Shown here: piece after piece, positions 45,942 to 57,144 of the stretch
Layout of the letters: the number at the start of each line of letters is the position of its first letter
Position numbering within the stretch: position 1 is the stretch's first letter
Assembly (NCBI GenBank): GCA_023078555.1
Contig: CM041196.1
Coordinates: forward strand, 10,744,985 to 10,808,984
Direction of reading: 5' to 3'
DNA length: 64,000 bases
Source: Ulva prolifera
Lineage: Eukaryota; Chlorophyta; Ulvophyceae; Ulvales; Ulvaceae
Translations under genes and position numbers: made by a program
Notes under the pieces: model-generated
What the model was told of the DNA's origin: nothing
Seen by the model: the letters and a program-made list of their open reading frames with translations, nothing else
The model's database searches: none

Positions 45942-46027
45942 ACCTCGGCATATGTGGTCCCGTTAATTCGGAGTTGTCAATGTCCAATAGGATACGGCTC
46001 AGTAAATTCAGATTTACTTTACTTTAC
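45942..46027 (+). repeat. Dispersed repeat family A, copy 3
   Basis: Starts cctcggcatatgtggtcccg and is almost identical from ggagtt to the terminal tttactttac with the copy at 8734-8808. It is preceded by a short direct duplication of cgggaacatgacctc. Confidence 0.85.
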
Positions 46028-46407
46028 CTCCAGTCGCACACGACCGACCAGAACACGACCAGACAGAAAGGCCACAGCACAAGCACACAGGTGCAGTGCT
46101 TCGAATCAGATGCAGCATGCCCTCGCATTGCGGCAGGCCAATCCCACAGCACAACAACAAGGAGGGACTGTCATCATCAGAGCCGTCAGCGCCACTACAT
46201 GCATGGCCACGTCATCACACATGCATGCAGACACACAAAGGCAGTTTCGCACAGCCCAGCAAGCCCGCGATTGCAGCAGAGGGCAATTGCATAGCACAGT
46301 CACACAGATCATGATTATGCGTTGTCACAGAGCAGCAAGCCAACAGGCCGCAGCAGCGCTTGTTGTGGTTGTGCTGCAGCTGTGGTTGTGTTACAGGGGC
46401 GCCGCAC

Positions 46408-49400
46408 CCCCTGGAGCAGCTGTTGCCCGGCCTGGAGGCGCCGCGCGGTCGCGTCGGACGTGTCGGCGCCGTCGACGGCCGAGAGGCGCGTCGGAAGGTC
46501 GACCGCGAGCAGCGGCGCGATGCTGACCCAGATCTGCGCGACGTGGTTCTGGTGGCTCGGGAACTGCAGGCCGGAGAGGGCTTGCACCTCCCACTCGGCG
46601 CAGCTCGGCTCGCCGCAGACCACCATTGTCGCCGTGACCACCTGCACCACAGGTAGCCACCTTCTTGGCTTCCAAGAAATCTATTCTGGTGCTCCGCCGG
46701 GGAATGGCCCAAACTCTTGGGAGTCCCTGACATGGCAACAAAGGCAACAGACACCGTGGCTGCTTGGCTGCTGCTACCCAGGAAGCTGCCTTGGCTACTA
46801 ATCAGGCTTCTTTGGTGCTGAGCCATGCCATTGCCTGAGCTCGTGAATATTAGATGCCTTGGCAAAAAAGGAAAGAGGCACGTCGGCTGTGGCTGCAGAG
46901 TCCACAGCCGGGGCCCTCCGCAAGGCAAGGCCTGTGTGTAGTATGTGGTAGATCTGCAGAGATGTGTTAGCGGCCGCAGGCGGCGGATGCGCCAGCTTAC
47001 GCATTGCGCCGTGACCTTCACTCTGTAGAACCCAAGTGTCCACCTCACCGCACCACCGGCCGCCGCGCATGGCGCCCTTTCCGCGCGCCCACACACAAAA
47101 CTACACAGACCACCATGATGACACGTTCGTGAAACACAAACAAAGAAGCTCCATGATGAATGCATAACCCCCGCGCTTGGCCAGGTGTCGTGCGGAGCAC
47201 GGTACAATATGGCAGGGAGTGTACGGTGTACACTGAACAACCAGTTATCTGCCGCATGTGTTGTATGTCGGCGGCAGGGGCTGCACCTGTGCGGCGGCGC
47301 GCGGAGGGCGGCGGTACTTCCGCAGCTCCCGCAGCGAGTCCTTCACCGCCTTGGAGTTCATCTTGCGGACCACGTCGAGCCGCAGCTCGTTGAGGCGCGT
47401 CAGCTGCGCCTCGAGCGCGTGGCGCCGCGCCATCGCGTTGAGGCCGACGAGCCGCGCCGCGCCGCGCAGCAGCCGCAGGTGGCTGGCGGTGCGCGACGGC
47501 GGCTCCTCCGGCAGCGACGGCGCCGCTGCGATCGCGGCCGGGCCGGCGCGGAGCTCCGCGAGTGCGACGGCGCCGTCGAGGCATGCCTGGACGGCCTTGT
47601 GCTCCACGATGATCTGCATGCATGCATGCGGGAGTGCATGTGGGTGTGCCTCAGGAGGATGATGCAGAGATGCATGGGGTGGTAGATCACCTTGCACGCG
47701 TAGCTTGAGCTCGGGTGTGGCTGGTATAAACTGGTGCAGTGCAGATAAACACATGAGCAGGGACTGCAAGGGAACAATTGTTTGAACAATACGGTTCGTT
47801 CACATGCATGCATGGAGGGAGCTGGGGCTGCGGTGGAGGACATGGCGCCCGGACTGGAGGTTGGTTTTTTTTTTTTTGCAGCATGTGCCGCGAGGCACTG
47901 GATCAAGCAGGAAGTTCACACAATGATTTAAATGGCAAATTGTGACAGAATCACCTCTGGGGATCTACGCGGCAGAGGTTCGCGGATATGAAGTGCTGCA
48001 AACCAATAGTATCTGTGTCATGCCCGACACTACAGTCCAACTCCAAATTCTAGAAAATCCACTGCAGAACGCAGCTCGGGGTTTGACTGCTCTCAGACGG
48101 AACAGGCCGGGATAGGTGGAATGTCTGCGCCAAGGGGCACAGACATGGCCTGCAGGCCGCCCGGTGAGCGATCTGGAACCACGTTCGCAATCCTGCTTCA
48201 TCGCTCAGGCCCCTGCAGCAGAACCACAAACAAATCACCAGGGGGCGCACCTCCATCGCGGCCGTGCCGTACGATGACGTCCCCCCTTGGCCCGTGCCGA
48301 GCGGCTTCGTGATTATGATGTTGCCGTCCGCCGCAACCAGGCCGACTGCCACCCCGGCCTCGTCCCGCACGGTGCCGTCCGCCTCGCGCGTCAGCCCCTC
48401 CATGCACGCTGTGCGTGCTGTGCCGACAACGCGGCCCGCGGCATCAAGGACCCGGCCCGATGGCGCGAGAAGGCCGGCGCAGCGGCCGTCGACGGCCGAC
48501 ACAACAAAGCCGTCCGGCTGGAGAATGCCGAGGGGCACGCCGTTCACGCCGAGAACGGTCTGGTGCGGTGCGATGTCGCCAAAGTTCACGCAGCCGATGG
48601 ACTCGCGCGCGGAGCTCAGGACTGTGCCGTCCGGCATCACCACCCCGACCTGCACATGCATGCAGCGTTGTTGGATTGTGGGGGCCACATGCACGGGCAC
48701 ACGGGCTGCTGCAGAGCTTGCGGCAGGACACCAATCGTTGACATATCGTGGATTGCAACCCCAGGCCATCCACAGTCACATGAACAAATCCGTTGACCCA
48801 ACAAAGTGAAGTGTTGTAGCCGTGGAACCGCATATGGCATCCCTCTCAGGAGAAGCAGGGGCCTGGGAGGCATACTCTTGCGGGAGGCAGGGAGCATATC
48901 TGCAGGGGGAGGTAGGGGATACAAAATCACAAGGACTCGGGGCAATGCGTGGCAGAGCACCATTCCGTCCACACAGTCCGCGACCAACTGCAGATCTCAC
49001 CAGGGAGAGGCAGGTTGACGCACTTGGGTGCCATCAGGGCCGATGACAGCGCGGGACGGCAGCACATGGCCGAGGAACGCGCCGTACACATCCACCGCCT
49101 GCGGCAGGTCCTCCGGCGGCCCCTCCTTCGGCAGCCCAAACACGAGGCCGGTCTCCACCTCCGCCCCAAACTCATCGACAACCCTGCCGCCGCCGCTCGC
49201 GTCCCACCGGCCGACCCACTCGCGCCCTTCCAGCCGCGCCCGCATGTCGCCCCACTGCACCACACCCTCCCGCCCGTCGCTCCCCGACAGCAGCCCGAGC
49301 GGCGGCGGCTGCCCCTGCGCAAACCCGAGGACCGCGCCGCGGCTAGAGGGGTCGACGGCGGAGTTGGAGCCCTTCGGGGTGGACCAGATCGTGCCGTCGG

Positions 49401-52400
49401 CGCCGACGCGGCAGTCGGGCACCGGCACGAGGTCGACGTCGAGGACGGCGCCGTCAGGGGTGAGCGCGGCAGTCAAAGTTCCCACGAGATCGCGAACCGC
49501 GGTGACCGCGGCGACGGCGCCGAGGGGGGTGCAGCCGGGGCCGTGCCGCAGGAGACCGTGCTCGTCGACTGTCCCGAGGATGCTGCCTGAACAGCCATTC
49601 TGTAGGATCACACACCTCCGCGGCGTTTACAGGAAAGCCTTAGAGGCATGCATGCCTCTGGCGTTTTCATGGCCGGGTGTCATAGTACCGAGCTGCTGGC
49701 AAACACCGAAAACTGCTTACGCCAGAATCGAGTCAGAAAGGAACCAGACTTGGCGCAGATTTGCGGCAGCGCACACAAGTCTGCCATTGGACAAATTGTA
49801 GCGCCAGAAAATCATCGTGGCATTGAAGTAGGGGCATCTCTGTGTCAATGCATATGTGAGCCACGGAAAACAAGCGCATCATCACGACCACACTCACAGT
49901 ACGGAGGTGCGGCGCACCGTTGCGGCCCATCACCGTCCCATCCTGCCCCACATCTCCGATGATCTTGCCCGCCGTCGACACAACCGCCATGCCGGCCACA
50001 GCACGCAGCACGCAGCTGCCAACCACCTTCCCGTCGCCGTCCCACAGCAGCCCCAGGTCCTCATGCACGCCCGCCATCACCTCCAGCCCATCCGCGGCGG
50101 ACACCGCGGCGACGCCGTGCTGTGAACCCCCGTGGCCACGCAGCTCGCCGGCACTGCCGCGGCGGATGGTCCCCAGCACCCTGCCGCCTCCGTCCACCAC
50201 GGCGCGCGTGGTCTGGTCCAGCTTCCAGCCGATGCAGCGCGAGGCGGCTCCGTCCTCCTCCGAAGGGACGGGGGTGATGTCGCCGCCGGGGCCGACGTGG
50301 CCAACGGCGGTGCCGCTGAGCGTGCGGACGACTCCGGCCGCGTCCTCCCTCCCGACAACAGCACCCTCTGCGTCCCTGCAGGTCGTGTGGCTTGAGCGGC
50401 CACCATGGGCGAGCGCACCACGGGGCGTGTCTATCTGGCCGCAGACTGAACAGACATCATCGGATGCCACTGGCCAGCCTTCCGGAGGAGGCTGTGCAGG
50501 CTTAAAGCGCAGTCGCCGCGAGAGCTCCGTGGGAGTCCAGCGGGACGGTTGTAGACACACTGTGTCCCACGTCACGGCACGGGTCGATTCTCTGTGAGCC
50601 GCGGGGACGTTGTGTGCTGGTGGCCTACGCTGCATTGATCAAGCAAAAGCAGGCAGAGCAGGCCACGCGTAGTAAGAAACTCGTGGTGCCAGGGCATTGC
50701 CCGGCGCAGGCAAATACCGCTGCTCCAGGCGCTCCCTAGCCATAAGAAGACCCGGCTCAGATCCACAGAGTTTGGCGCCACACCGCACAGCTGCATCTGG
50801 CACCGGGGCAGGCGCGACCGCGACCCCGAGCACCTTCCCGTCCGCGCCACGCAGCACACCGTCCTCGCTCATCTCCCCCTCAAACGCCGCCGCGCCGCTA
50901 TCCCCGCCGACGACCTTGACGTAGCCCTGCTCTGACACAACCGCGGCGAGGGCACCGTCCGCGCCGCGGATGGCGAGGCCGCGGCGCGCGGAGCCGACGC
51001 GGACGCCGCCCGCACTGCGCACGGTGCCGTCCGGCTGCACAAAGCCGGCGACGCCGCCGGAGGCGTCGACGACGCGGCCGTCGGCGAGGATCTGCCCGAG
51101 GATCTCGCCGTCGCGACCCTCCGCGTACGCGCAGTCCACGGGCATGCACACCGCCGCCGGCGCCGCCGCTCGCTCTGCACCGCAGCAGTCGTATAATGAG
51201 AGTGAAGAGAGTTTGATATGATATGATGTGGGCGGGTGGGTGGGGGGGAGGGGGGGGGGGGGGGGGCGAAGGGGGCGCCGTGCTGCTAGATTTCATATAG
51301 ATGCAGATGCACAGCTTTATACTTGATCACGCCATGCATGCAATTGCGGCCACATGTGCAACTGCAGCAGCCAGCGTGCACACCTCGGTCCGCAAACTTG
51401 CGCAGCGTGTCCGCTGGCAGATCTGCGGCGCGGACAGCCGCCACGTCAGAGACCACCGCCACCTCCGCACCGGCGGGGTCGACCACCCGGCCGCCTTCCA
51501 GCGAGCCCAGCACGGCCAGCGCCCCGGCGCCGCCTGTTGCGGCGCCACTGCTGGCCACAGCATCCCCGTCGACAAGCACGCTGCCATCTGCGCCAATGAA
51601 TGCATGCATGGCGGCGCCCACGCCTTCGGCGTTGGATGGAGTTGCGGAGCATGTGGCCAGCATGGCGCCGGCACACACCGCGGCAGCCGCCTTTGCTGCA
51701 AGGTCATCGTCCGCTTCCCTTCCGGTCGCACCCGACAAGTCGACCTGCGGAATGCATGTATGAACACAACGTATGTTTAGCAGCTGTCCGCACACCGCAG
51801 CGTTGACTCACAGCTCACTATTCATCAGGGCTGTCGCTCGAAGCATATAGTTGGAAGGTCACGAAGTCAACCAAGTGTTCCCGGCCGGTATCGCAACGCA
51901 ATGCAGCACATGCACACCTCAGCCATTGAACAGATTCTCTCGCCCCTGAAGTTCCGTGCCACCAGCTCGTCGTCCACGTGGCCTACCACCTCACCCCCCT
52001 CCGCGATCGCCACGCAGCCCACCGCAAATACCGGGCCTACGGCAGTCCCCTCCAGCCCGTCGGTAGAAGCCGGCCCGACGGCTCGCACGGACGCTCGCGC
52101 CGCTGCGGGGACGTCCGCTGATGACCCGAGCCGCACGAGCAGCTCGTGTGCGACCTGGCGCCCCGCAGCCTCTGCTTGCAGCGCCCCTCCCTCGTCCTGC
52201 AGAGAGCACAAAGCTTTTGTAAGATGAAGCCAGGACACAGCTTTCAGTGCCAAGACACAGCTTTTGGTGCAAGGAAAAGGCTGTTGGTGCCAATACACAC
52301 CTGTCGGTGCCGTTGAATGCTTTGCTCAAACAGATTTGCTTGAGAATCTGTTGAATGCGGCCTGCCGCACGGCTTATGCCGTGCCACGGGGCTCGAACTA

Positions 52401-55400
52401 GCGATGGTGTTTGTGCTGGGGCGGACTGCAGGTGCATGGTTGGGCCGTTTCTGTGTGCGGGAGACAATTGTCTGCTGCACCGACAGCGTTCTGCTGTGGA
52501 GCACAACGCTGCTGCAGATGGTCCTTGCCGCACGCCAAAATTCAAAATGCTTTGGTGCATTTGATCCGATAAACTACTCGTTGCACGTCAAACCTTGAGT
52601 GACAAGGCCGCCGTGCTTTGCAGCATGTATGTGGGTGTACGGGGAGAGCCGCACCACAGGGACCAGGAACTCGCTTGCAGACGGCAGATACCCAGCATCC
52701 CGCGCTGCCTGCACCCGCGCGGCGAGCACCCCTATGACCACCGCGATCGCCGCAGCGTCGATCCGCGTCCCGCCGGCGTGCCGGTCCTCCCGCGTCCCGC
52801 CAAACCCGTCCGCCACGATCGCGACCCCGTCCTCCGTAAACCCCACCACCGTCCCCTCCGCAAACACCGGCGTCCCGTCCGCGAGCCGGCCCACAACCGC
52901 GTCGGCGGAGATCTCGACAGAGGACCCGTCCGGGGCGCGCCCCGCCGTGTACACGACCGTCCCGTCTTCCCGCACTGTTTCTGTGACGTCCGGCATCGTA
53001 CCGGCGGCGGGCGGCGCGGCTGCGCGGCGGCTGGCCTTGCGGCTGAGTGTTCGCGACATGCCGCGGGCGGGCCGCGGGGCAGCGAGCTCCACGCCGGCGA
53101 GCATCGGCACGCCGCTCGCGCTCCACTCAATCGGCGTGTCCACTGGCACTGTGATCGGTGTCCCGTCCTCCGCATACCTGCACAGCACCGGTGCCTCACA
53201 GAACACAGATCACACATGCCCAGAGACAGAGCCTCCACGTCTACAGCCTCCCCATTCAACCGCAGCGCCCCCACCTGGATAAGTTCATCAGGAGCGGTGT
53301 TCGTACCGCAGTCTCCAAACATACGTTCACACTGCCAAGTGATCTTGACGGTGGCTACAACGACAGCACACAGCACGTAGCACACATCACAGCGCACCCA
53401 ACCACAAACACCTCTGTGCCGTCCTCCGCGACCCGCCGCTCGAGGCCGGCGCGGGGGTCTTCTGCTCCCGACCCCCACCGCGACCCCGACAGTTCCCGCA
53501 CCCCTGAAGCCACCGGCGTCAGCGCGGCCGCAGGCAGCTCCCCGTAGATCGGTGACCCGTCCGCGTTCGTGCCAACAACCTCACGTACGACGCAAACCGG
53601 CGCCCCGGATGCGTCGACCCCTGTCACCACCATCTCCGGGTTGTCGGCACGGGCGTAAATCGGAGTGCCGTCCTTGCGGTGGCCCGCGACGATCACCTGC
53701 GTCCCGTCTGCAAGCAGGAAGATGTCTTCCCCACGGTCCGTGCGCTGGCCCGTCGGCGCCGCGGCGACCGGCGGCGGCTGCGCGGCAAGCACCGGCCGCC
53801 CACTCGCGTCGACGCCAACGATCACCTGGCCGGCCGGCAGCGGCGCGAGCACCGGCCGCCCGTCCGCGTCAACCCCGATAACCAGCTGCCCCGGGTTGTC
53901 CTTCATCACAAAGATCGGTGAGCCGTCCGCGTTGCGCCCCGCGACGATCACCTCTGTCCCATCGTCAAGGCGGTGGACCTCCCGGCCGTCGGCGGTGACG
54001 CCACACGGCGTCGACGCGACCGCAGCCGGCCGCGGCATCACGCCGCCGGGCGACCCGAGGCCGTGCGCAGCGAGGAATCCGGGGAGGTGAAGCTCTGCGG
54101 CGGCAAGGCCGGCCTGGAGGCTACCGGCGGGGGCAGGGCCGCCTGCGGGGGCGGCCGACGTGCGGGGCGCGGCGAAGCTGCGTGCGAGGCTCTTCGTGCG
54201 GGTGACGCTGCGGAGGAGGTTGAGGCCGGCGCGGGAGGGTGGCGCGGCGTCGGGCGCGATGACGGCGCCGTTGCGGGTGCGCGGAACACCCCCGGCCTTG
54301 CGGACTTGCTGCGCCACAGCTGCATCGAGCACATTGGTGAGGCCAGTTACACTGGGGCGCTGATGCGAAGGAGGTGACTGGACCAGGCCTTTGGACAGCC
54401 TCTGGGGGAGAGCCATGCAGGACACCAGCCACTTCATATGACCACACTCCTCCAAACACGCGATGCCGTCAGCAGCAATTCCACAGCAATGAAAAGTACG
54501 CATGGGCGACGTCAACAAGGGTATGCACGTGCGCCGTGTGCGACAGCGGAGAGACTAGCAAGGCACAGACACCAGGCTTTCTCGACAAGAATCAGCGTTA
54601 CATGACTGAAAGAGACATGGACTCGATCGGCGCCAACAGAAATAGACACCACAGTACACAAGGCATTTATGCTGACATAGCCACGTCTATGGTATGACAT
54701 TGGCAGCAGGCCACGTATCTGTGAGGGAGCGCGTCCCGCCGCATCGGTCCGGCCGCAACAGCGAAGGACACAGCATTCCGTTTGGCCAGACCACAAGCAA
54801 ATGCCATCCTGCCCGGGCTTCAGGAAACTGTCCAGTTGCAATACATAGCCCTTGTGACTGAAGATCCGATGAGTCACCATGTGACAGCAGCGCGGTGTAC
54901 CATGCACCACTGCGGGGGCCAATTGTAAAGTAAAGTAAACCTGAATTGTGCATGCCATGCGCCACTGTACGTGACTTGCAGCAGCCCCACACACCAAAAC
55001 ACACAGAACTTTGTGCTGCAAGAATGGCAATGCCTTTTTGGGCACGTGCCTTGCAAGTCGCCCTCAGCGTCTTGAAGTTGTTGCTGCAGCTCCAGAAGCT
55101 GCTGTTCGAGTTCGTCAGTCGGGCCGTTGTGGCTGGGGTCGTCCACCAGTGCTGACAGGGCATCCACTCTCCGCTGCAGAGCCTGCAACCCACGCATGTG
55201 TATATGTAGTACCGCCTTGTTCACTGTGTGACAATGCCTTGTTCACGGTGTGCCAATGCTGACACAACTGAGCTGAGTGTCAGCGCTCATGACGGTTGCC
55301 TGTGTCCTTCAGACATGTGTCCTTCAGACAAGGTCAGCGTGATTCCAGAACAGTGACCAAGCTGACAATCTGCTCCAGCCTCCGGGCAGAAGCCATTTTC

Positions 55401-56289
55401 CCCAGTTGTCAACAGGGCACTGGTAGCTGTTTCAAAAACAGCTTCTTGAGGCTGTGGTAGGCTTGACGTCGTCACGTACGGCTGTCAGAGAACGGTCCGG
55501 GCTCTGGCCGGGGTGCTTTAACGCAATTCTGATGCCAGAGAATTGGGAAACCGTGAACGAGAAATAGCATGTGTAATGTGCCTGGATTCTCCATACGTAA
55601 ACGACAATGACCCGCTTTGACCCGCGTATGAAAGTACCGATGCCAGAGAGCACCTTGGCTATGCCAAGCAGCCGGCACTGAAGCCAGTAACATACGACCA
55701 GGAAACAAGGCAGGTACACCGTGTCAGCACATCATGCATGCATTCACCTGCAAGTGCAGCCGAGGAAATACAATGTATCCAGCATGTCCTTGCAACATTC
55801 TGACATTGTTGTACACAGGCGTGAGGAGGCATGGCCACATTGATGCACCCGCAATTCTCATACCTGTGCCTGAAGCTGTTGCTGAGCCTGGCTCGTCTGT
55901 ATCTGGTCCGCGGCTTCCTGCTCAATCTCCGCCCTGGCGCCATCTAATTGATGCGAGTATACCTCTGTGACATCCCGCAGTAAGGACTGGCAGAGCATGA
56001 GCATGGGCTTCAAGTCATGTATTGACCTTGGCCTCATTGCAATAGCCCACTTCTTTATGCCCTCAAGATCGACTGACTGTATGGGCTTGCTACTAAACTG
56101 CTGCCACAGGTCGAGCGATGTGTTGGGAATTTTGTCCTGAATCTCCACATGTGCCTTTGTCATAAACGTGTCAGTATCACTGCCTGACTGCAAGCCTGCC
56201 TTGGAAGCATCGGCACGGGCTTTGAGTCCACGTCCAAGTCTCCATGGTGTTTGTCCTGGCGGACCAGCTCCGTAACGTGCGTAGAACAT
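46408..56289 (-). CDS. Giant Asp-Gly repeat protein of unknown function
   Basis: I do not recognise this gene. Twelve exons, 5' to 3' 56289-55864, 55182-55046, 54351-53398, 53177-52655, 52196-51918, 51744-51384, 51174-50718, 50591-49898, 49599-49024, 48649-48251, 47613-47287 and 46641-46408, keep phase through all eleven junctions and give 1789 residues. Residues 1-188 start MFYARYGAGPPGQTPWRLGR and end in a Gln and Leu-rich coiled coil (DELEQQLLELQQQLQDAEGD). Residues about 290-1600 are a run of degenerate units built on DGT-V---G---DG-PI or G-VVD--G-VVG, clearest as DGTEVIVAGRNADGSPIF and DGTQVIVAGHRKDGTPIY near residues 330-440. Such turns suggest a long beta structure. Exon 8 has CSVC-GQ followed by H, H and C, a possible zinc site. 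Residues 1603-1789 are helical and partly basic. No signal peptide or membrane helix is visible. Loosely similar repeats (DUF3659 type) come to mind, but this is only a resemblance. An earlier 5' exon is possible. Confidence 0.85.
51250..51266. repeat. G-rich tract in an intron
   Basis: A run of about 17 G follows a shorter G run (51242-51248) in the intron between exons 6 and 7 of the giant gene. Confidence 0.85.
52232..52311. repeat. Tandem array, four 20-bp units, in an intron
   Basis: Four consecutive 20-base units related to aagacacagcttttggtgca, differing at several positions each, just upstream of exon 5 of the giant gene. Confidence 0.85.
54912..54950 (-). repeat. Partial family A repeat end (inverted)
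   Basis: On the minus strand the stretch aattcaggtttactttactt followed by tac matches the 3' end of family A. The rest of the element is not recognisable. It lies in intron 2 of the giant gene. Confidence 0.5.
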
Positions 56290-57144
56290 GCGAGTGTATG
56301 CCTGAACGTCCCCAGCCCAAACTCCTGTATCGATATCGCCCTGCAGATCATCCTGAGTTCATTGCCACCAAAGATGTACAATTCCGTCACAACATTGAAG
56401 GAATGGCACCTCAGACCAGTCGAGCTGCACGTCGTAGTGTTTGTACTGTGCCAGCCTGCTGTCCGCAGAGCTCGGCACAGGACTCCACTGCGCAAGCGAG
56501 CCATCACGGTGCGGTTCATGCCGTGCTGGAGACATGCAGGGCTGTCTGTTTCGCTCGGCAGCCATCACAGGCATCGCTCCTTCAGCGTTCGGTTCGAAAA
56601 CGTTGCGTTGAGCAGTTTCCCCGGTACCTTCGGGGAAGAGAAACCTGGTAGTCTCCATAGAAAGCCAATCGTATCTACAAATCAACCGATCCGTGGCAAG
56701 GCGTCGTGGGCTCGGAGCGCCACGCTATGCCTGAGCTTCATTGAGTGCCGAGCTGTTCCTGGCTTTGACGATCGCTAATGTTGTTCTGCACCACAAAGGC
56801 CAAGCATGTGAAGGACAGGGCAGTGCATATACTGGCTGTCGTACTCCTTTCGTGCCATGTGCACACGCTGTCGCTCAATGGCTGACGTGAGAAGCACCAC
56901 CCACGCACGTGTGGTTACTGGGGTGCTGGTAACAGGCCGCGACGCTGGGAGCCTATCAATCCTTGTGCAAAGGCGCCGTTGCACGCTTTCACTTGCTTCA
57001 GAGCAGCATGCCGTCGAGCATGACCTTGTGCTGACAAGGCGGCCTCTCGGTACACTTCGTGGTCTCAACACACGCAACACAACCATTCCCAGTTCCGGCC
57101 TGCAAGTGTAGAGCTCTGAGTCTGCAATCATTCTGTGAGACGGC
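56290..57144. other. Region between divergent giant gene and ligase gene
   Basis: About 855 bases separate the two start codons I chose. It should hold a shared promoter region. Open stretches on both strands (56359-56685 and 56775-57158 on the minus strand, 56251-56778 on the plus strand) leave room for an earlier exon of the giant gene, but none has a convincing acceptor and donor pair. Confidence 0.4.

Larger units (their letters stand above)
44930..46407. other. Probable long intron with repeat copies
   Basis: About 1.5 kb between exon 12 of the giant gene and its probable last two exons. It holds a family A repeat at 45942-46027 and a diverged relative near 45484-45553. A minus-strand open stretch at 44947-45189 ends in an in-frame TAG at the next acceptor and could be a further exon, which I cannot confirm. 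Confidence 0.4.

Noticed and set aside
46215-47240. 341-codon minus-strand frame overlapping exons 11-12 of the giant gene
   Set aside because: It mixes a wrong frame of exon 12 with intron sequence; the phase-consistent frame differs.
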